From Rhabditoides inermis (lineage: Eukaryota > Nematoda > Chromadorea > Rhabditida > Rhabditidae): DNA of 64,000 nt. The DNA lies in contig CAWZYM010000392.1 in the NCBI GenBank assembly GCA_963966185.1, positions 394,501 to 458,500 of the forward strand. The letters run 5' to 3'. Below are positions 48,301 through 59,400 of the stretch, one piece after another; the stretch's first letter is position 1, and each line of letters begins with the position of its first letter. Both the position numbers and the translations under genes were made by a program. The notes beneath the pieces are model-generated. The model was not told the origin of the DNA. It saw only the letters and a list, made by a program, of their open reading frames with translations, and searched no databases.

Positions 48301-49500
48301 TATGTGTTGTGCGTGAGAGTGAGTTGGAGTGACAAAGGGCGAGAGTGAGTGTGACCTTGTGTTCTCTGCTTGACATGACAAGGCGGGCCCAGCCCGGTTC
48401 AGTCGACTCACATTGTCTCCTTCTTCCACAGTGCATCATCAATCGCAGCCTCGTTTCCGGGAATCCCTTCGCCTTCCCTCCCGCTCTCCTCCCTCCTTCC
48501 ACTCTCTCCATTTGACGTAACCCGCACTTCTTCTCCCATCCTCTGATCCGCTTGAGTCAACCCCTCCTCCCCAGAACCTGAGAGTAAATATAGCTCACGC
48601 ATGTTCAGCGCTACATCATCACTATCTATTGCAGTAGAATGTATGGTTGCTGTGATAGTACGGTAGTTGGCAGGAGTCCCATGAGAGCCGGGTGTAAAGT
48701 CTACGCTTGATCTCATTCATTCATTTGTTCTCACTCTCTCTCACACACACTAAAATCTCCCCAGTTTCTCATCTTTTATTATCTCTACCATCATTCAACA
48801 CTTGCGATTCCCGCCATTTCTACGCTTTACAATGTGGTGGTGGAAAGATGATAGAAGGGGGGGAGGGGGGGGGGGGGGTGGCAGGTTGATTCGAACTGGT
48901 ACTTGATGCAATCAGCAGCCGATCCGGGAACCTTCTCGGAGAGACATACTCGAGTGAAAGTCGTCTGCCACCAGTGCAAACCGGACCGTCTCTCTCGCAC
49001 AACCGTCTCTCTCCTATGCGTCTCTCACTCCCACGTGAATCTTGTGTCTGTATCTCTGTTCTCCTCGCGCACTTGAATCCACCTACTCTCTCTCACTTTC
49101 GCTTTCTCTTGGCATGCTCGTTTGTTGTGCGTGCGTAACTGACAATTATCCATCGCAGATTGCAAATATACACTTCACCTTTTTCTTTATCGGAAACAAT
49201 TTTGAAGAGTAACAGTTTCTTTCATGGAAACGTTTTCTTTTCTGCCTCACCTTCCATTTACTGTTACGCGCAATCATGCGTACTGTAACAACATGTCTGC
49301 ACTATAATCGATCGATATTTTTCGACGGTAAATCAGCTGTTCAATGATATTGATTTATTTCATTTACAATTGTATTTTTGTTTTGCTCGTTTTATGCTTT
49401 CGAACTGTATTACCCGCGCTCTTGGTTTTATGTGATGCCACGGGGATATCTCCGTGAAACGTTGACTAAACCCGTGTTTTTAGGATCAACTTTTCGCGAA
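45323..49500. other. 4.2-kb region between SUT-2 and the TIS11 gene
   Basis: 3' UTR of SUT-2 to about 45480, then GA/CT-rich DNA. A G-rich run lies at 48857-48878. One minus-strand open stretch at 48412-48716 ends at a good donor (see findings) but has no downstream partner. No gene annotated. Confidence 0.5.
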
Positions 49501-52500
49501 ATGCTGGATTTTGGCGGGGACAATTCGCCGTGGCAAATGACGGAATGGAGCACAGCTACTGATTCGCCATCCCAGCAATCCTTCCCTATCGACACTTGGG
49601 GATACTCTCCGCAACAGAACCAACACCAGGTGCGAACTTGTTTACTTGTCATACCCACCTATCGTTCTGTTGCTTTTAATTATATCTTACTTATCTGAAC
49701 TCATTGATCCATTAAACGTAAAAGGTAATTTCTTCTGGCGATGTTCATAATGATAGGTTTTATTCCCTATTGACTAATTAGCTGATATTCACGGGAACAT
49801 GCGGAGAGTTTACAGCAAGCAGGTACTCTATCATTAAGAGAACGTTGTGCTCATTACGGGGAGTGTCATGGAGTTGGTTGGACAGTTTTATGTCGGTTAG
49901 ACTGTGTGACGCATCACGCGGTTACCGGGCCGAGCGAGACTACCTTGAAATCTGGTTGTGTATTTTGTGTGTGCAGTGATGGGTGAGAGTGCGCGAATGC
50001 GACACACACGCGAGGGAAAAAAGTGAATGTGTCCTTTGAAGGGGGATGTGCTATTAGCATGTTATGCAACACTGATCCGATTAGACTGCGAGTGAGCGGG
50101 AGTGAGCGGGAAGCGATCGGCACAAGGGACGCACAACACACCCACGATTGCCCGCATATCATATTATCCAAGCGTGCACACATCTCATAAAACACCCGAA
50201 TACGGCGGGCTGCGAGTAGAGAGATCTCGTGTGGAAGCCGGCCCTGCACAATTTATATATATGCTACGCGGGCATTGCTTGTTATTGGATCATCCCCGCA
50301 TAGGCTCGATGGGCCGTGCGTGTCTCGCAATGCTTAGTCACTCACCCCGCACTCACCCAAGTTCTTCCCATACAAGCGCCTAACATCTTCCGCCATCGAC
50401 AAGAAACATTCGTGCGCCAATCGCATTTTGTCTTCTCCCACTGCATATTTGCATAATCAACCGTCTTCCCACGTTTGTCGAAAGCAGAACAGGTTCCTAT
50501 TGCGCGTGTGCGCGGGTGGCATTATTGCCAAAATCTATTTCATTATAGCGTGGGTACGTTATTTCGTACTCTGATGACTTGTGGTGATATGTGCACGCAG
50601 AAGCTGCATTGTGCGTGTGTATGTTCGTACGCACGTCGTCGTCGGCTATTTGATTTGTGGGTAGTAGCTTGTCTTATTATGTTGGCTGTATGCTTTTATT
50701 GCGTGCGTTTACGATGCGCGGTGGAAATGTAGCAGGCATGCGAGCAGGCAGGGTTGGAAGGGGCGCCGTATTTGTACCTCTCCACTCTCACACACGCACA
50801 CGCACAAGCACTATCAGGAAGGAAGGGACATAAATGTGAATGTAATGTGGTAGCTGGGTTTGCAGACTGCCATTGTCCAATTGAGATGAGATGCGTTGTT
50901 TCCCGGCAAAGAGAGAGATTGTTAGCGTTGTGCACATTGGGTGCCCGCACCCGATTCGCATTCTATCACCTCCATTCCCTCAATGACACTCTCTCGCTCG
51001 AAACGAGCGTTCTTTCTTCTTCTCGATTGGAACCGTTTTGCACACTACGGTTTTATTATGTAGTGCTGTGGTGTTGATGTGAGCCATGTAAACCCATCAC
51101 TTTCGAACACATAACCATAAAGAGACGGTATGAGGGAGACGTTGGCGGTAACGATCGCTGTTGTTGTGGTCCTGTCTCTAACTGTCTTTGTCCCACTATT
51201 CGACTATTTTACACAGATTACGTTGCTCTATATCGCATGAAATTCGATTGAGGGATGAAGGGGATCAACATAGTCGTTAGGGTATGTTTGTTTTTTGAAA
51301 GGCGCGATAATTATAGTGAGAGTAGATTTTGTGAATCGAGGGAAGGTGCGATTATGTGTACAATTCTGGTGATAACACTCATTTGTATTCATTGATTTAA
51401 TTTTCTCTTGTTGTATTTTATTTTTCTCTTGCTGTTAACGTTCATTCATACTCAATTCTGCTTTGCTTCTCTAGTACTCTATTTCTCGGATTCGAGTACG
51501 GTTTCCGTGTTTGAATGCACTTGTTGTTTTCGCTCCTCTTCTCTGCCAGTCACGACCAAACCACCGCAATATTTTGGTAGTTGTCATTCTATTTGAGGTG
51601 GTTGTTTGTTATTTTCGGGGTGTTTGTTTCATTTTGGCACTGCATTGCCCGGCTGCGCTGTTGATATGGGATATGCGTGAGTGATTTCGGCCACCGCGCG
51701 ATTCGATTGTTGATTGTTGTTGTTTGTGTGTGGAGGTGGGAATGGAAAGGTTGTGGATATATAAGGAGGGCGGGTGAACAGAATCATTCCTCTCTCGTCT
51801 CCTTCCTCATATACAGCTGTCTCGGTCGTCCCGAATAGGACTAGGAGTGGAAGAGTGGAGAAGGAGGAGGAAGACGGGCGGGCGAGCGGCAATGGCAAAG
51901 TGTGTTTATGCGAATGAGCCTTCTCCTTGTGTCGTCTTCTATCTATATTTGTCGAGCCCGGCATCCGCATCCTGCTTTGATAAACAAGAGTGCCGCCGCC
52001 CGCTCGCCAGATCGACTCATCCTCCTTCCTCCATCTCCGTCTTCTGTCTATTCAGCCCTATCTGTCCGCGTGCAGTGAACTGTGGTCGCTTACTCACCCA
52101 TTGGTTGTAAACGGTGTCTGTTGCGGGAGTGGGAGTGGCGGAGAGTGGGACAGTCGGACAGTGGGACACGCGAGTACGAACCTCGTTTTACCATTTACAC
52201 ACTCGTTGTTTCTCGTTTTGTGATTCTGATAGGGTCGGATTGTATGGGTTGTTTGGGATTCGGTGGATGTATTGATGTCGGATGGTTATGTGTTATGTTG
52301 TGGTTGTGGTTGTGACGAGCCGGGATGGATAATTGTGAGTGAGAGGGCGCGCCGCCACAATTATGTCTACAGTGAGAGTGAGAGTGAAGAGGAGGCAGAG
52401 TGAAACGGTGATTTTGTCGTTTTCGGGTTTGCCCCGTCAGCCAGCCAGACTCCTGTTTCTGTTTCCCTTCCCTTCTCTGCCACTCGTATTCCTCTTCTCG

Positions 52501-53387
52501 CTTCTCCCCAGTGTTCCCGCGTGTATTTCTTCTTGTCGCACCCGTGTTGGTTGCTTGTACTCTGGCCGCACCCTTGCGGCCCTCTTTGATGTCTCGGTTT
52601 GCACACAGTTCCACGGCTGTAGTGTGCACCTTCTCTCCCACTCCTTTTTCTCTTCTCGTCGCCCTCCCGTTTCCTTTTTGCAATGCGTGCTTTTATTTGT
52701 ATGGTGTTTGCATTTCCGCGTGGAATGGCGCGAATCGGGAGTGAGTGAGTGAGTGGGGCGATCGAGGAGAGTGCGGGAGAAAGAGAGGGAGAGGAGAGCC
52801 CGTCTGTCTGGAGAGCCGCGACTGTTTGATCAACGTTTTTCCGCGTATTGTGCTGGCATGTGTGCTGCTATGTTACGTCACGCATCGCAGTCTGGCATCT
52901 ATCCATCCATCCGTACATCCACACACAGACACCCATCACATCCTCTGCATGTGTTTGTTCCAATCTGCTCGGAGCGAGTGCTTCTCAATCTCCTCCTTCT
53001 CCTCTGTAGTAAAGTGTACTCTGTTTCGTTGGGAAGCCGCTTGTCTAGAATTCGAGTGAGGTGAGAGTGAGTAGTGAATACTTTGTCACTCTCTTGCGTG
53101 TCTCGGATCGTGTTCCCGCGTTCCTGCATGCTGCTTCCTGCACACTTCCCTCGTTGATTAATTACCGTGACCGAGTGTTGGCTGAACCCTCCACCAGGCT
53201 GCCGGCATTCCGTTTTCGTGTTCGTGTGTCATGTCGCATTCCCGCTCTCGCTCTTTTGTGTTTTATGGCGCGCGTGATTGCGTCAGTAGTTCAACCGTCT
53301 CACTTATCGGCAATGGGGTTGCAATTCGGGCGGGAAAGGAAATGGCGGCAGGCATGCAACCACCAAGTCTCGTCTAGCCTTAGCGAG

Positions 53388-53433
<46 letters not shown>

Positions 53434-56400
53434 GGGGCGAGAGAAGAAGAGCGAGTTTCACTTTCTGCCATTCGACTCGAGTCGACAGGGACGCTGACTG
53501 GCGAGATAGGGTCGTGTGATGTGTGTACCGGCAATCGCGGAGTGGGTTGTGGTGCGGTGGCAGAGAGTGAATGGCGGGCGGCGAGAAAAGACGGCTGGAA
53601 CCGGTCTCGCTTCATCTCTACTATCTCGTCGTCTCTCCCACTCACTCACTCTCTCCCGTCAACTACACAAGGAGAGCAAGCAGAAAAGAGCGTAGGCAGA
53701 CGGAGGTGCGCAGTACTTTGATGGTCACACTTGGGTTCAGGGAAGGCTGTTGTGCCCTGTCTGCCTTCACCCTTCCGCTCTCTCAGTTGGAGTAGATTGA
53801 TTCGATCAGCGGGTTGTTCCGTGTCAGTACTCTCGCATTCTCTTGTGCCTGCCTGCCGCGCGACTCCTCTCCCACTCACCCTCCACCCTCCACCCTTCTC
53901 CCCTTCTGTTCCCGAGTGCCGCGCGTTCGTTTTCTCGAGCACCGATTTCTGATCAGCCTCTTCTCACCAGGCAGATGCTATGTCTTTTTGTTTCTCTGTT
54001 TGCTCGCGCCGCCAACTAGAGATTCTTCGAAGGTCATTATCTCAACATATGCAATCTTCATTTCTTGTCAGTTATCGTAGTTACATGTAATATGATCGAT
54101 GCTCCGAGTTTGATGGGGAGAGAATTGGAAGTGGAGTGGATGACTGGATCACTTTCCGGAAACGGAGCGATGCGTAGACGAGTCTCACAGACTCAATCTT
54201 CTCCCATTCTCCTTCCCATTCGCACTCACTCTTTTCCCGTTCCTCCCGAACTTTTCCCAATCTCCCTCCTCAAAAATTCGTGTTCTTATTCTCTGAAATA
54301 CTGAAATACTCTAGTATGACCCAGCACCGAGATACTAATTGGGCTGGGTCTTCCATCGACATCATAGCGTTGTGGATCTGTTGAGCTTTCGATCGCATGC
54401 TTGGACCTGTCTGCGATTCGACGGGTCTTGTTCAACGACCAATCGACAAGCGGTCTGGGGGGGGGCTTCCGGTCCCTCTCCCTCGCCCGCCTGCGAGTGA
54501 GCAGGCAGGGGAGAGCGAGAGACCACCTACTTATCGATTCTTGTCTGATCAGCTGATTTTCAATTCGCCGCCTCGTGGTTTTTGGCATTGACATTCACGG
54601 ATTTATGATTTCACTATTGTTCGGTTGTTTTACAATTATACCACCACATGTTTCACTGCAATGTTGCAGATTGGTTTCTTGATCCCTGTCGTCTATGGTT
54701 TATTCTTTGACACATATCTTTTTGCAAGGTGTTTGTACTTTAGAATATGATAGGATAGGCGGGAGATGCGTTTTGTCTGAATTGACGGAGTGCCCAATTT
54801 GATAAGCGCTTTGAAATGATCACATGGAGTGGTACTACATTCTTCATGTGTATAGATGCGTGTTATCAGAGCAGGGTTGTTATCTTGTATCAGTAATCAC
54901 GAGAAAAAAGTTCGTCGCTTACCTGTTTTCCATCGTTTTCTCTTTCTTTACGACACTCGCCTGTATCAAAATAGCCAAATAGCGGATCCATTTGTTGTTG
55001 CAGATGACCGGGTGGCATTTTTTTTTCTTCCTCTCTCGCATCGCGCGGTCGGGTCGAAATGATCTTCCCCCAGTACCCTTGAGCAAGGCGGGGAATAGCT
55101 CATGAGAACGCTGTCTTCCTAGCCCGCGGAGTTACTATTGTGGATTATAATGGAAGGAAAGGAACACCCGGAGCCCCACTATCGTCTATAATGGTATCTA
55201 GTTCTAATGGATTATGGAAAGGAAATCGAATGATTATCGACTGAATATCGATCTAATATCGACTTTCGATCATCGAATCGACCTTACCATCCCCGTTGCT
55301 AAACTGTGTTTCTTCCAGCGCTTAGCCCTCGTGGTGTACCGTATGCACTTGTTGTATAGTCAGGATATAGCGATTCTGGATAAATGATTGATTGATTGAT
55401 TGAGCGGGACGGGAATAATGACATAGTTATCTTGAGTGGATTGTAATTGAATCCGTGTGGTGAGGTCATATTAGCAATGTGGAGAGGGGTGCTTGTAGTG
55501 GAGGGGTGCTCCCCCGAAAAGGCCTTCCTCCCACCTATTCCTACTCTCCTTCCCCTTTCCTCTTCTCGTACCTCGTACGCGCTCGCTCATCCTCCGTGGG
55601 AATGTTTCGCCCCCACGCCCCGCCACAAATCCCGTAATTTATGCAAATCGCGCTGACGAATGACAGACGCGGTTTACTTTTCGCCACGCACTATCTTGCG
55701 TGTTTTGTCATTTCCGTCAATACGTGTTGAGGAACTGATCCAAAAGCTATTTTTACTGAACGGGAAGTCTATGTTTTGGGCTCCCCTTGCCAGATTGGAA
55801 CCGGGGAAGGCATGGCATTGGCGAGGTTGACTCGATTCTCCTCGCATGCTCGCATTTCTACTCAGCGTGAATTGCACTCGCATACACATACAGTGCGTGT
55901 TGTATTCGTTGCATAGTTGATCGCCTCGGTTGTTCCTGCGTCCCTTCCCATCCGGAATTCGCCCCATGGTGTTTGTGTATTCTGTATTGCGTCGAATCAC
56001 GTGACGACCTCTTCGCCCCTCCCAATTGGCTATGTGTTTCATTATTTTGTTTTCCAATCTCTGTTTGTCGTGTTTCTGTTTCTGTTGCTCGAAAGTGGCA
56101 GTGGTCTTCATGAATTAGTTGGGATTCTCTCTATCTCTCCTCATTCGCCATCTCTCCCTCCCTCCCTCCCTTCCTACCTCTCTCCTCTCTCATCGTTCGT
56201 TTTTGACATGTTCCAATGAGACACTCGGCCGTGTGTATTGTCAAAAGTGTACATGCGAGAGTATTTTCCGTGCGACTAGACACGTACCCCACTCTCTTTC
56301 CAAACCCTTTCCACCCTGCACGTATCTAAAACTGAGCGTTTTCGTTTTGTCGCACATTCCACGAGTTGGTCTTTGTACTTGGAACTTGGTATGAGATGTG

Positions 56401-59400
56401 GAGGTTGTTATCGTGGGATCTGCGGCGTGGCTGACCTTTGGGTGATTCTCTGGCGGTCGCGGCGGCTGTCTGGAACGTGCTTGGAGTTGATATCTATCAC
56501 AGTTACAGTCGCATTGGCGTATGGCGGGGCGTGGGAGGATGGGTAGTGTTGTGTGATCTAATGTGCGATACGGTCCACTCGCACTCCCTCTCCTCTCCTG
56601 TCTTCCCCTCCCCGGCAGAGGACGGCTGGCTCGCCTCGCCTCGCCCTTGTCTCTTGATCTATGCGTCCTTGTTACATGTGGTATATTGTTGTCTGTGGGT
56701 GATCGCATGCTGATTTCTGTCTGGCCCCTGTCTGGCCTTCGCCTCGCTCCTCCCTTCTCTCCATGCAACGAATAGATGGTCGCGTGTTGCGATTCGAAAT
56801 GTAGTCAGCTTATCGCCGCCATTTGTCTTATCTTTATGTGGGAGTTTGGATTGAGCCCAGACTGATGAGCGGAGAGCGAGAGGAGAGAGATTTGCTAGTG
56901 CGATTCCACACAACTGTTCACTCTCCTTCTCTTTATTTCTCCGTCGTCAGCACTTGTGGTGATAGTATGTGATTCTGTTGGTCGCTCTCTGCCGGATTGG
57001 AATGGGTGCATTGCACTTGGAGCAGGAACTCGCTTTGTCTCGTCGTGTGAGATAGGGGAGATGGAGGAAGAGAGGATTGGGAAGAAGAGAGACGCGTCAA
57101 ACCTGGCATAGTACTCGTGCACTCGGAGAGATGGATAGGGATTGCAAGTGGGAAGTGTTGTGGTTGGTGGTGGCTGGGTGTACATGGATGGTCTACATGG
57201 ACCCTCGGTTGTGGCTGCACTCTGTCCGTGCCCGCCCCGCAACGAGACGAGGAGAGAGAGAGAGGGAGGGGCATCGCAATGCGATACAGACATTGCTCAA
57301 TTGCACTGTGTCTCTCCTATCTCTGCTGCTTCATCGTGCACGTTGTTTCGTGTTGTATGTTGTACGGGAATGTCTCAACTGCACTGAACGCTGCCTCTTC
57401 TTCTTGTCTCGCTCGCGCTCGCCCTGCCGGTTCCAGGTATCGCAGTGTTGTGATGCTATGCTATTATATCATCTCTCTCTCGCTCGTTCTTCTTCCTTCT
57501 CTCTTTCTCTCGCTTCTGTGCAGGGAGTGATAGCAGAAGAGTAGAGAGAGAGTGTGGGGGGAGTCAGCTGTTACAATCAGCTGACTTCTTGTCGGGACTG
57601 CGGCATTGACTGGGCTGAGTCGGATCGCGGCTGATCCATCGACTGGTGAGGGCGGGCCGGGTGTGTATAGATGCAATGAGATGCAATTGCACATGCAACT
57701 ATTCCGCCTGCCGCGTGCCGTCTCGCCTACTCTTCTCATACCATGTTGATGGCGCGTTCCACTGAACGCATGTCCTCTCTTCTCTTTCTCTCTCCGCGTG
57801 CCCTATTTGTGTATGTGAAGTGAGGAGCGGACGTGGGCGAAAATAGCGGGGGAGAAGGGGATGAAACATGCTAGTGCACACTTGTTGTTGTTGTTGTTGG
57901 GTGGTTGTGGTGTGTAGTGCAGTTGACTCGGCTCCAGGCTTCCGGCTGGGCGTGTCTCTGCTTCCGTCTCTCGCCTCATTGCCATGTTCTTGTATTCGAA
58001 AATCGAAAAGGACTTCATATAGCCACTTCCTCCTAGCGCCCTTTCCTCTCTATTATTTCACCAATTCTCACTCCCAGACTGAGGGCAAATATTTTGACGC
58101 CGCTGGTTTTGTGATGCCATTATTATAATGTGATGGGATATTGATGGGATTACTGCCTCTCTCGCATTTCTGTTGAGCCACATAGTATTTGAGCTTTGGT
58201 TGATCTGTATTATTTGTTCTAGCTGTGTTTTTCTTCCCATCTCCCGTCTAAGGGATTTCGTGAACGGATTGAGTTTTTTCTTACTGCAAGTTATGTTTTC
58301 TCCCTTTTTATTACACTGCTACAACGTAGCGCGGCTCTACTCACTACTCTCATTACGATCGCTTCACTACAATGTGTGAGAGGGGATAGCTTTCTTGTTC
58401 TTGTCTGTCCTCTTCTCATCTTATGTGTCATGTTTATGAGTGTCATTTACAAAGTATCGTCGCCTGCTCTGCGCTTGTTTCTTTCTTGCTCTGTCTATCT
58501 GTCTGTCACTCGCGCCTTTCGGCTGTGCATAAGACATCTGTTATTTATTGGTATCGGGCGTCGAGAGGAGAGAGGATAGAAGAGAGGCGAATTGGAGATT
58601 GGAGGGAAAGAGTGTCACTGAAAAAGTGCTTCTCGAGATGCGCGTTTCCCTTTTGTTGTACTGTCGCCCTTGTATCCTCATACTGACTGGTTGTGCTTGC
58701 AGAAAACGGAGGTGTCATCGCTGTCGCAGTTGCTGGATTCGATCTCGCGCCCGTCGGATCTGCAGTCTCTCGCGCACCTCACCGGACACCCTCTCCAACA
58801 CAACCACAACAACACACACAGCCAACCCGCCACCTTCGAACACATGCACAACGCACAGAGGTGAGCAGAGGGGGAACGTGAAGGGTAGTAGAAGAGAGAA
58901 TAGCTAGACTGTGGGAACATGCATGTAGGCAAGCGGTCTGAGCGGGCTTCCCTTTGATGCATTCAAACTCGCTCCCAGCGGGCTTGAAAGTGCAAATGGT
59001 AGTGTATTGTTTCGTGTAGTGGTGAGAAAATGGGGGGAGAAGAGGGAGGATATGTATGTGAGTGTTTGCAGGTTCGGCGCCCTGTCTGCTCGTCGCGCAT
59101 CCGCCCAGTTCGCAAGCCCCGCCAACAGCCCTATCGGTCAGTACACACACAACCATTCATCATTCACAGTTCAATAACTATTCCATTACGGCTGGGTATC
59201 ACATTAACAATGAGAAGTAGAGGTGCACTTTTTGTGATGTTTGTGTATGTTGTTGGATGGATGTTGGGATGGCGTGCTGCGAGGAGCTGATTCACCGTGT
59301 TCCCTGTTGCCGCCTTGCCCGTCCTACCAGTCCGTGTTTCTCTTTGTTGCGAGGCGTGCCATCTAAATGGCACCTCTGTCTCCCTTCATCTCACTGCATC

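Larger units (their letters stand above)
49630..58702 (+). other. 9.1-kb first intron of the TIS11 gene
   Basis: Phase 0 on both sides. The content is CT/GA-rich, with microsatellites, a retroposon-like fragment at 55060-55416 and many repeat-coded frames. No recognised nested gene. The size suggests enhancers or alternative promoters, but no specific element is demonstrated. Confidence 0.8.

Noticed and set aside
47866..48429. 187-codon minus-strand frame
   Set aside because: No recognisable domain, biased composition and no splice partners.
49378..49500. Upstream in-frame extension of the TIS11 start (MFCSFYAFELYY)
   Set aside because: Interrupted by the acceptor-like GTTTTTAG just before 49484, and hydrophobic content atypical for the family.
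52339..52752. 137-codon plus-strand frame in the TIS11 intron
   Set aside because: Leu/Ser/Pro-rich translation of pyrimidine-rich DNA, no domain or splice support.
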